64,000 bases of DNA from Acanthaster planci (lineage: Eukaryota; Echinodermata; Asteroidea; Valvatida; Acanthasteridae), in the NCBI RefSeq assembly GCF_001949145.1, contig NW_019091375.1, positions 2,227,443-2,291,442 on the forward strand, in the 5' to 3' direction. The notes under the pieces were generated by a model. That model was not told where the DNA came from, did no database searches, and worked only from the letters and a program-made list of their open reading frames with translations. Below are positions 26,901-38,900 of this stretch, in pieces (positions within the stretch are counted from its first letter, which is position 1; each line of letters begins with the position of its first letter). Position numbers and translations under genes: made by a program.

Positions 26901-29900
26901 TCCACCGGACAAGGCTAAATCCAACAAAATAGGCAGAGCTTTGGCTGACTGGCGCTTGGACGCCCATGTCTTCCGACAGAGCGAGAAGGCGGAGCGTCTA
27001 AAGACGCTAATTGATATTTATGACCCCTACAGGTCGATAACTTGATGTTATTATTGTTTAACACCTGAGACTTAAGAAGGACCAACGTGTGGCTGACCTT
27101 GCAGATTCCTGCAGCTGTGTCCTTGTCAGTGGAGCGATCTAAATAGAAAATTCTTCCCAGGTAGTTAATTTGGTTGACTGTTTTCTGCAATGTGGCTTAA
27201 GTGCTTGTGGATTTCTGAAGCAGGTTTGTGTAGGACCTCTGTTTTGCTGAGACTGATTGTAAGTCCAAAGAGCAGGGAGGCTTAAATGAGTTTGTCAAAA
27301 ATAGCCAGGTTGTTATCATCAGCAAACAACGCTTCAATGAAGAGTTACCGGAGTGTTTGGGCTCTATGATTCGGCTTTGGACGGTGGAAAAGAAGCTGCC
27401 CAGTCGGTACTACGAGTAAACGCCTTGCGCGAGGGGGGGGCATTATTCATGACACAGGTAAAGACGAGGTTGAACATAGCTGGTGCCAACATAGAACCTT
27501 ATTGTATGCCATTGGATATGTTGAAGGATAATACCCGCCGTGCCATCATGGAAGAAGTGTTTTTTTGCATAATTGTTCGGGACAGCATAGCTTTGACAGT
27601 GCTTTCCTACAGGTCAACGAAGACAGCATGACAGTGAATGGGTTTTCAATGCATTTTTCATAGACTTGTCTCACTGAGAAAATTATACCAACAGTACCCA
27701 CCTCGTCTAAAGCCGCACTGAGTTTCTGGCAATATTTGCTCCTATTATAGAATTGATATGACAGCTGAGGATAACTAGTGCAAGAGTTTTCGTAGTAACA
27801 ATTAATGGAGAAAGTTGCTTCTGTAGTTGCCACTGTCTACTTGCTACCTTTGATTTTGTCGAGGTAGACAGTTAACGTGTCAGTAAAATCATGTTGCACA
27901 GGCACATTTTCCAAAATGCCAGGTAAGATGTCATGGAATGCATCAAAAGTCACCTGGCATGCTGCTTTGAAGAGCTCAGTGGTGAAAGCATCCATGTGGG
28001 ATACTTTTCCAGAACTGGCACGATTGGTTGCTCTCTTCACCTCATCCACGACAGGTTGGATGTCAAAGACATCCTATATTTGTTTCTGGGGATATGGCTA
28101 CAGGGCTGCTGAGTCAACGGTGGACGATATATTGAGAAGGATGGAGAACTGCTCCTTCAAAGAATGCTACCTTCGTCTTTGAATAGGGGAGTAATATCAT
28201 TAGCGGGGAGTGAAGTGGTGCTGGGCTTTTTGTAGGCAATGCTGAACACCCATTAATGTCTTGCATAATTGAAAGCTCTATTTGTGCGCGTTTCACCTCC
28301 AGAACCTGTCTTGGGGAGGTGGCTTTCTAGACCCAATGATTGTATTAGTTGACTTGGTCGCCATTTCCTTTAGTTTGTCCCAGTTAACAGTTGGGTCTAC
28401 AGTAAGTGGTCGCCAGCAACCAAGGCATCATCAAGGTGAGACTGGAACTTCAATCGGATATCCAGGCGAAGTAGTTTGGCCATGTCGAATATTGTTAAGT
28501 TTTGCGGTGCACTGGGACTATAAGGAGGCCGAGCACCCAATCTGATCAAGCAAAGATCTGTCCAACAACGACGCAGTCCAAGGGATGCCATTGCCTCCAT
28601 GTGAGACAAATCCAAGTGGTCCTGCGTTTTCTCCGTTGTGAGGGGTGTGTTGGTGATAGCAACTCCATTCCCAGCATAAACAGACAGTAGAAACAGCCAT
28701 TACTCTTTAATTTCCCCAAATAGTGAGGCCCACATTATATTAAAGCTCGTCTGGTCTTTCCCACTCTAGTGCTAAAATTAACAAGAACTATCAGCCTTTT
28801 ATCCGTAGGATTAAACTTCCAAGGAAGGCAATATTCTTGCTAAACACCTCCCTGTCTTCAATGTAACTATTCAGGGTGGCAGCATAGGCGCTAAAAATGG
28901 TAATGTGACAAAATGACGCACTGAGAAAACGGAATTTCATTAGCTACTCATTTCCATCAGTGGGAAAGTCGGGAAGCTGTTTGAGAGGTTGGTCTAGATG
29001 ACATATCCAACGCTATTTATCCTATCCCCTGCTTCTGCTTTGCCCTTCAATAAGAAATTGTGACCACCCTCGGGTTCACATATTGATCCTTCATCGGAGA
29101 GCTGTGTTGCGCTTAAAAAAGCGATGTTGGCGAAATCCCTGGCTTGGTATCTGGCAAGGAGGGTTATTTGCCTCTCCCCCTTTGCTGTGTTTTCCCAATT
29201 TAAGAGCACGCATACATTGCTTGTATGTAAGAGGAGTTAACTTCGCTTGACTGGGAAGCTTATTAGGTGCGAACTGCGGTCTGCAGTCTGCACACTAGTT
29301 GCTTCCAGGTGCAGGCAATTATGGGATATTTCTTTCTAGTCCCCTCCGTTACCAGACTGAGCAGCGCTGGCCCTGAAGAGGGACGCTCAGTCGCTTATAC
29401 TTATCATGCCGCTATCCGCCTACGTACTGGTTTAAAACCATGAGTGCCAGTTGTAACCTCTGCCTCTCCCTTTCAGAGTGAGCGAAGGTATACACGACTC
29501 CTGTTTGTAATGGACATTTTATGTGGAGAAACTGTGCACGGAAGCAACATCGGCCTCTCTTGGCCGTGAAAGTTGAGGTCCAGTGGCATGACAAGTTGTT
29601 ACGACTCTGGCCTCCGTTGATTGCATTGGATGACGAGCATTCTTTGTGTCTCCGCCCCTTTGCGCTCCACAGCGCTGTTGGGACTACCCAATTGGCGGTT
29701 GGACCTTAATTAGGTCTCTTCCACCAGGTCCTTGAGAGTCAGCGTTCACATGCTGGAATAAATATTTATCCTGGTTGTCCAGACCCGATACATTGATAAC
29801 ATCGCATCCTAAAAGTACCAGGGTCTGTCCACACCCCTGTTGGCCTGTATACAACATTTTTGAGGGCCAAGCGCTACTTTCAGCCTGGGGTTGCAAGATG

Positions 29901-32900
29901 CCCGGTTACCGCGTGTTGCCACGACTCCTCATAGGATCGAGTCTTTATAGTTTGGAGGCTATGTACTGACAGGGAAGATTTCCACACAAGTCTCCCCTCT
30001 TCACTCCTGGCGGGATGTGCAATACATGTATTAGCCACGCCTACCCTATTGCACTAGACGCATCACACCCTACGACAAAGCAACCAACACACTTGGAAAA
30101 ACGAATATAAAGTCCAAATTTGTGTTTCTGGGGGTGGCTTCAATTACATACCATTCTTTTCAAATAAATACATAGAACAGGCTGCCCCAAATGCTGGCCG
30201 CGCTAGGATCCCTGAAGCTCGGTGCATGACATTTTAGATTCGGGCTCGATAAGGTTAAGATTGATTTTTACCTTTGAAAGATTTTTAAACCAATAAGAGA
30301 CTAATTACAGACGAAAGTTGACTATTCACTGTTTTTCCTGTTTTCAGGTACATTTACAACACCCACCTGAGGTCAATTGACGGCAGGCCCTTTGTAACAA
30401 GAAACAATTCCATAATATTTGTGTAAGTATCAAAGTAGGAGATTTACACACTATCATAAAAACTGAACTATCACGGTGAAATCAATCTAAAATAGGTGGA
30501 TTCAATAAGAAGTGTTATTATGTGGAAGCATTTTGCGTGGTATTTGTTGGGTTTCAGTGGGAAATCACAAGAGTTATTTGCACTAAGCGTACTGTGGGAT
30601 ACGTACGCGTGGTACGTTGCTGAAGCTGACACATAATGCCGGCAGTTTGCGAGGTGATATGTAGGAGTATAATAGCGATACAACATTTGCATTGCTGTAC
30701 CTTAGGGTGTGGTGAATTTAAAAAAAAATAGTTCTGAATGGGGTAGAATGCTTGCCCAACCTAAAAATGGACTGAAAATGTCCTTACAAAGTGCTGAGTC
30801 GTGATGTATTTGCACTTCATTGCCTGACTTGTTACATGGTATATTTGTCTTTTCTTCTTTTTTTTTTAGTATTAAAACAGTCATATAAACAATTTATATC
30901 ATTTATTTAGCACCCAATCCGACAACCCACTGCTACTTATAAGCGAGGTCTGTGCAGCGAAATACCCTGCCAGAGCTGTAACTGCTTGCAAATTTTCGTG
31001 ACGCTGACCAGCCTCACTTATAAGTTTGCCTACTGTCTTGCATCATAAGATAATATATATGCATTCCAGTTCTTGCAAGCTATTTTGATGCACAAGCATC
31101 ACTTATAAGTAGCGGTGGGTAGTTGGATCGGTTGAATTTAGTTAGATGTAAAACTTATTTAGTTTTTGGCATATAGGCCTGATTTCCTAGTGACTGGTTT
31201 TTAAAAATGTGGTATTTTGGTTGGTTCTGTTGAGTCCACATGTTCCTTTTAAATATGTTAAACATTACCATATACCTTCTGTTGATAAGCAAGCCCAGAG
31301 TCCAGCTAAGGTGGATTTGATACCTGAGATATTTTCTGGTCAGTAGCCTCCATTTATTATAGCCATTTAGCAGTACATTCAAGGCCGCACAACAACATGA
31401 CATCTACAAGTACATGCAATATACACATGTATTCTGTGTAAACTGAACAGACTGTGCCGTTATTACACTAGTTGCACAGCTCATTATGGCCTTACCTTTA
31501 GAGAGAACCTGGTCTGCTACAAGCCATGATGTCTTGGGGATGTCCTTCAGAGTTTGAGGGAAATGTTCTTCCCAACAGATTGGACTCCTGCTGTAGAGTG
31601 ACTGAGCTTGGGTGAAGTGAAACGTCCCCCAGAGGTCAACTTTTGTAATGAGTGAAATTTATACTGAGGTGGCAACTGAAGTTGTGACGACTTGGCAGTA
31701 CGCTTCTCTGAAAACATCCAATTCTGATGCAGTTGCGAAGAACATTAGAAAGTGGTACGAACTGGGATTGAAAATCAGCCATATGTCTGGTGAGCCCAAT
31801 CTTCAAAATCTTTGGGATATCTGTATGGCTTTCAATTTCTCCAGACAACTGTGTCACAATCCTTTACAAAGATGGCTGCAAAGCATACTGCAGTTTTACC
31901 CATTTAAACTGTGATTGTCGTGAAAATAAGGTTCCAGAAAGAGAAGTTCGGTATTTGTTGCCACAGAGGAAAAATCGTATTCCTCAAACCTGCGCTCATG
32001 GTATCTCCAGCAGTTGAAAAGAACCATCGAAGCAAACAAAGAGGGAAGAAGAGAACAATCTCAAGACTGCAAAAATGGCTCACAAACTACCACTGAAGGA
32101 ACTGAGAGTATGCCACTTATTTCATATCAAACGGGCTTTTCACCCACACCAGGGAGTGAGATGGTTGAGCCTGAGAGCAGTGATATTGAATTTGAGCCCC
32201 ATCGTCATCTAAAAACACAACAAACAAACACAACTCCTCTGCTTAAGTTTGTGACCGATATGGACTCATTATTAGAGCTGTAGAAGCTGCTGCAACCGCA
32301 ACACTTATTAATTTCCACTTTGTATCAAAAGATGACAATACAACAATAATTAATCACCACAAAACTGGCAACAGAAAAGAAATGTTTTCGAGGGCAAATA
32401 CAGAAGGAAGAAAAGGCCAATTGGAGGGAGAACGTCAGTAGCATATACTTTGACGGAAAAAGAGATGCAACGCTTTACCCATCAAGTTTGGTGACAAAGT
32501 CTACCCAAGTTCAGTTATAGAAGACCATTATGTGGTTATTGCAGAGCCTAATGGACATTTCTTGCAGCATTATACCCCAAAGTCAGGACATGGAATGCAA
32601 TATTGCCAAGAGAATTTTCTAATTTCTTCTTTCAAATATTTACAGGACAAAATAATGGTTGCTGAAGGAGATGACTGTAATGTCAATGTTGGATGGAAGT
32701 CAGGTGCTGTCTATCAGCTTGAAATGTTCCTAGGTAGACCATAACAGATATGCATGTTGCATGGCAGTGGACTACCATTCAGGGTCCTCTTTACTTTCTA
32801 TGATGGTCGTACTACAGTACAGAAGACTTTCAGTGGAAAATTAGGGAAAAAAACATCGGCGGAAGAGCTGTGCAAATAGGAGGTTGAAACGTGTAGAGAA

Positions 32901-35900
32901 ATACCAGCTCCATACTTTCCTTTTCTTCCAGATGAAATAGTGGAAGACGTTAGTTGGGATCAACATATTCTGTATAGGATGTGTCAGGCATTCATCTCTG
33001 GGAACATGGAAGATGGCCTTTCACTCTTGGGGCCAGGCCCTTTGTCCCATTCACCATGACTGACCTTAGCTCGGAGAATTTATGCCTTTATGTGCGAAAC
33101 GAGCATCTCAACACTTTCTACGATGACTTGCTTTCATTGTGGTCAAGTTCCAAGCCCCAAGCTGGCTCACGATCGAACATCATTTACTTTGTACTGATGG
33201 GCTCAAGAACACGAACGCAATGCTTTCTATACTCATCCAGAGAACCTGCTGCTGTCTCTTTTGTCTGACAAGGAACCTGAGATTCGAGACAAGAGATAGC
33301 CATACTCCACGTCCTGGAAACTCGTTATGAAGTAGGGTCCTAGTTAACAAGTAGCACAACACGGGCCAGATGCAAGGAGAGGAGACCCTTGATGACATGG
33401 ATATTGAGAGATACAGTGATGATGAAACAAGTGGAGATGTGATAGGGAATAATGAATTTTCACAAGATACATGTATTCGGTCCTTCAGAGTACCCATACT
33501 ACGATTCCATGCAACCTTTTATGATCAAAGGATTGACTGGGACAAGGAAGCACTGACCGAACCACCATTGATAACAAACAAATCAAACGAAGAAGTTCAG
33601 CAAATAAAGTTCCAACCCCTTGTAATGCCATGATATCCCTGTCACACGCAGTCAGTAGAGCGGGCAGTCAAAGTTGTATCAGAGACCAGTCAGGCGGTGT
33701 GTGGAACGGATCAACGGGATGGATTCATCAGATAAAGACTCTCTTGAAGATTGCGAATGAAATTTTTAATCAAAACAGGACCTTGAGGCAGACTTGTGAA
33801 GGGAGTGTAATGCAGTGGCATCTGCTCCCATTGATATAAACTTTGCTGTTCTCTTTGCGGATGGAAGCATATGTTCTGTGTGTCCGGGCAGCCAGGAAAT
33901 AATTAATGTTTCATTGGTTGTTGTTAGTGGTGAAACTGGTTTAAAGTATTTTTTTAATTACTTAATTAATTAATTCAAAATACATATGAAACCAGTGAAA
34001 ACTAAAAAAAAATATATAAAATAAAGTTGAGTTAAAAATCTAGAGAAAACAATACGAGTTGGTTTACCATTATTCAGCACTTTTTAAGAGACATATCAAT
34101 CCATTTATTTTAGGTTGGGCAAAGTGTTTTTTTAATTTTTGTTCGATATTGTAGGTTTTAATAAATATTGCAAAAACATCATACCATCCTATTCAGAACT
34201 AAAAATTAAACCATTTTTTTTGAAAGCCATTACACTTTACTGTACAATATACACTAATTGAAAAGTTACCCTACACGAGTATCGTTGAAGATCTCATGAA
34301 ATGACAAAAACCTGCAATATCGACATTTTCCAATCTGGAGATTTGTTGCTATTTGGGTTCACTTGAGTCAAGAAATGGAATGGCAAAGTATTACAGTCAA
34401 ATGTTTTTAATCATTTTAAACACATTTGACCAAAAAGAGTTGCTTTCTAGGATTTTTTGGTCTCGCCAAGTGACAAAAAACTTCCTCAGTACCCGGGCAA
34501 AAAGAGAGACCGAACAAAGCTCTGGTCCCGTCAAGTTGCCATGTGCATGCGTGCTAACAATATTGAACCTGAAAACCTGGGGGGTGTTGAATATAACAAA
34601 ATGTAATATTTTTTCTTGCACGTATAATCTCATGAAGTGACACAAACTATGTGCAATGTAAATTTTGCAAAATAATATCGTAAGAACTCCAGGTTTCACA
34701 ATCACAAATGTAAACAACGAATGTTGTTAATGACTTACTGTTTTAATTAAAACAACAAATCTACAGATTGGTGTGGATGAGCATTTTCAAAACTACCTTA
34801 CTTTTCATGACCTTGCAAAAAGAAATCTCCAATTCGTAAAACAAAAAATGGTCGAAAATGTACGACAAAAAGGGTCATTTTGTGAAACACGTTTTTTTTT
34901 GGTTGTCTGTTTTCCTCTATAGGGAGGCTTTGTCACTTCGTGCGATCATCAACGATATTGCTAAATAGATTGTATATTTTAGCTCTTCTCTAATAGGTAA
35001 CATGCTTTTAGTACACTAGAGGAAACAGCCTTTTGCCAAAGCTTTAGGGCAAACTGTGAAACACAAATGGATGTGTGTTTTAGCATTAAAGGTTGGAACG
35101 TACAAATTTTATGTCACGATTTTTTTGCACTTACCAAATAAAACAGCAACTTCTAGGCACATAGTGGAGGATTTATTCATAACTTGTGCTTATAACGTTT
35201 TACATTTGCTCTATCGGGAAAAAAAATGTTTCCCAAATTTGTTGTCGGCGTTTCACTCGTGAACATAACGTTTTAAAATAAAACATCCAATTTCCAACCC
35301 TTCAATTTATATTTCACGGTATATTTGCTTTGGGGGGGTTCTGTATTCAACAATCTGAACATAATTGGTGGAATATGCGCACAGAAGGCACCTGCATCCC
35401 TGGCCTTTTAGTCATGTGTCGCTAAGACTGTTTCTGCCTGGGGGAGTTCCAGAGATCAAAATTCTTATTGGGTAGCTTGTCTGATTTTTTTTAATAGGTG
35501 ATTTCCTTCCCCTTTCACTTCTAATTGTTCATTTTGTTTGCGTTTATCCCTCATTCTTCTCGTGTTTTTATTTTTCAACTTCTTCCAAGGGTAAGAACAA
35601 GCTCCTTTTTCATCTCCCCTCGCGACGCTTTTGTTTTAGGTAACTCTGCAAGGGTTCTTATTACGAAGGAACCAGGGGTTGTGAATTAAAATCGTCGTTA
35701 CCACAGATGCTGCCAGGCGTGATCTTCAAAAGGGTAGGCTCTGGAGATCAGCTACAGTAATGCACTTTTGAGCCCATAACGAGTAATTGTTTATTCATTA
35801 TTTCAGGGCAATGTATGGAAACAGCATCGAAAGCATCTCGGATTCTGTTTGGCAAGATATGGGAATGAATTGCAGAGTGTGAGTATGATATCCAATAAGC

Positions 35901-38900
35901 CTTTTGCGAATTAAATTTGAATAAAATCTGGTAAACTGGGTTCTTTGAATTCACATGAACATGAGTTGAATTCTTCACACTTAAGTCACTGTTGCTATAT
36001 CTCGTGATTCGGGGCAAGCTATTCTTAGTCATAATCAGAGACACCTTGCACTAATACACTGTTTTTAAATTAATGGATATTTAGGGCATAAATTAACATT
36101 CCTGAGATGGTGGTCACTATGCAAAAGCTTGCCCCAGATGACAAGGAAAAGCCTTTAAATGACAAACAAATCGTGCAGGCCCTACATTTCACTCATCTAA
36201 GTTAAAGAACAACGAATAAGGTAAATTATTAACAGAAGGGGGCACAGTTCCGTAAAGGTTGAGCAATTAGCTGATTAAAAAACTGTCTCTTTAATGGTAA
36301 GAGTTTCTGTTTAAGAAGCACAAACTACATGGCAGTAGTGTCTGAGCTTGAAATCAGTTTTCCAACCAACCAACCAACCAACCAACCAACAAAAACTGAA
36401 TCTTTTGGCTATCTGATTTTCTGCCAGGGCTGAAATATTGTTGGCGTGGCCGAAAATGTCATAGATGTATGTTATAGCCGGAATAATGACCCATGATTCG
36501 TTGTCTTTCGATCACAGACCATTTACACACGAAATGTGGACCTAATATGAACCGATTGTGATCGAAAGAAGGGTTTCAGTTTTGCTGTGAAAACACGTGT
36601 GAAAACATGGGAACATATTATAAATTCACCTTAAATCAGGTGATGACGTCATTATGACGCCATGTTTCGGTAGACACCTTTGCTATAAATTACTTGAGTA
36701 ACCTTTTAAAGTCAAATGACTCTGTTAATTCCCAAGGAGGTTTCGAGAAAGAGGACTGGAAGTTTCAGTCACTCTGTGTGGCTCTTGAAAAAAACGAGTG
36801 CAAAACATAGGGGAAAATAAACATCATGACGTCGTGTTTCGCAAAAGACCTCTGCTATAAATAACTTAAGAATGTAAAGTTTCAATTTCATATTACTTTG
36901 CTTAATGCTCAAAGCGGTGAAGCTAGTCCGTCAGAGAAAGATGAGTAAGAACAACGCGTGTCACATGGTCAAACGGAATCTCAAAAAACGTTGCAAACAA
37001 TCCGTAAGTGACCGAGGTCGTACGTGTTTTTTCACTAGAACGGCTTGTAGTGCAGATTATCCGTGTGTCGATCAAGGGTCACAAAATTCTGGTGAAGTTG
37101 ATTTGATGAGAGGCAAAAATATATGGTTGTACTTAATGTCTGGTCAAATATTACCCGTGAAGAATCTCCTTCCTTTGAACCACCATTTAACCCCTTGTCA
37201 AGCAAGAATGAAAACTTCACCAAGAAGTACGGTCTTCATGTTATGCTTGATCCCACAGATTCGTAGGCCCTACTTTACGAAGAGCTCCTCACACAAGATC
37301 CGACCTCGAAATGTAAGACGCATAACAGAGAAAAGAAATTCAGTGGCTTGCCATTCATTCTCTTCATAGAAATGGATTACACTGCAGCCAATGTTTGCTG
37401 ACTTGACTTTATAGTTTTCATTGTTCTGAACAGTGCACGAAAACATTCTTACGTCTTAATACTCTTCGTTAATTTTCCTATCTATAGATATTTTCACATG
37501 CCCATCTATCATGTTTATTTCTTTAATTTTATTCTGCTTGCTTGCAACTTACTTAAAGTTTTTCATTCCACGACAGTGGCTTCGCTGGAAGTGGATTCGT
37601 CCAGTCAGTTACCGTTTCAAAAGCTACAAGCAAAGCCTTAGGATATTCTGGATTTAGCTGTTCAAAATTGACCCATTTCAAGAGGAATTGCACACCATGT
37701 CTCCAAGGTACCTACGGTGGCCCTTTTAGGACATGCAGGGCCTGTTCACCTGGTAAGGTTTTCGCGTCAACTAAAAGAGTTGCTACAGTGACACTAACAG
37801 ACGCATTTTTAAGTAAAACTCTTTTTCTCTTGTGTGGGAGGGGCTTCAGAATAAGGATCAATTTTTTGTGAAAATTTTGGCGTACAAGAACTTCGAAACA
37901 CCGAAACATTTATTCTCATTGATTCAACATTTATCTAATACTAAAATATGTTTAAACGTCTGAACTGCTACAATCTTTCATATCTTGCAGGAGGTTTTTT
38001 TCAAAATCGGACTGGACAATTCATAAAAACAGAAGTTGGCATGAACTGCCTTTCATGCAACAACGGCACTTACGTTACACCGGAGACTCACCCTGGAAGA
38101 AATATCGGCGATTGTGTGGTTTGTCCATCAGGCACGGATAAAAGTCGCCACGCTGGATTTCGCGCGTGCCCTTGTGTATCCAATTACTACCGCCGAGACC
38201 GGTTTGGTGAATGCTTCCCTTGCCCCTTGGAAGGCGTCAACTGCTCAGGAGAATACCAACACCTCCTTCCTGGATTCTGGTGGACTTGGGATTGGAATTC
38301 AACAGATAATTTCCAATCCTACAACAACTTTGTGAAGAATATTCTCATGGAGAACGACTACTACAACAGATTTACTCGCAAGTTCCACGGAGTTCTTCCT
38401 AAAGCTCACCCATGCCCGAGGAACAAATCGTGTCTAAATCTAGGTGTAGGAATAAATGCGACCTGCCAACATGGTTATGAAGATTTCTTGTGTTCTCAGT
38501 GCATAACAGGTTACTATTCTTGGCTTGGACAATGTTTTAAATGCCCGAGGTGGTGGGTGTTTCTTCTTGAAGTCCTTGCGTCAATTATTGTCATTATTGT
38601 AGTGGTCCTCGTTGTTGCGTGGGACCTTCGGAGGCATCGCCAAAGAGGCCGCTCCGTGGTCAGTGTGCTATTCTCACGATTTAAAATTTTGCTTGGCTTC
38701 TATCAGATCCTAGGCGAGATCTTCGACGCACTTCATGACCTTCCCTGGCCAAGGTCGCTTATAAAGTTTGGTTCATTCTGCAAAGTGTTGGAGGTGAACA
38801 TCATGCAGCTGATCGTGAGTCCTCGCTGTTACTTCCCAAACTTCACCTACCCAACAATTTACTTAGAGTTTATAGCTGGTCTGAGCTTTTCAGTTCTCGT

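Noticed and set aside
36362-36389. CRISPR-like or regulatory short repeat
   Set aside because: A plain (CCAA)n microsatellite; no spacers.
36905-37369. 154-codon frame in receptor intron 13
   Set aside because: Cys/Arg/Lys-rich but no family signature, and including it would break the phase-2 exon chain that otherwise joins perfectly.
37948-37990. ATG at 37948 as the start of a separate 691-residue membrane protein
   Set aside because: The sequence before the acceptor at 37990 lacks a signal peptide and would begin inside the cysteine stalk; exon 14 joins exon 15 exactly in phase and completes the cysteine pattern.
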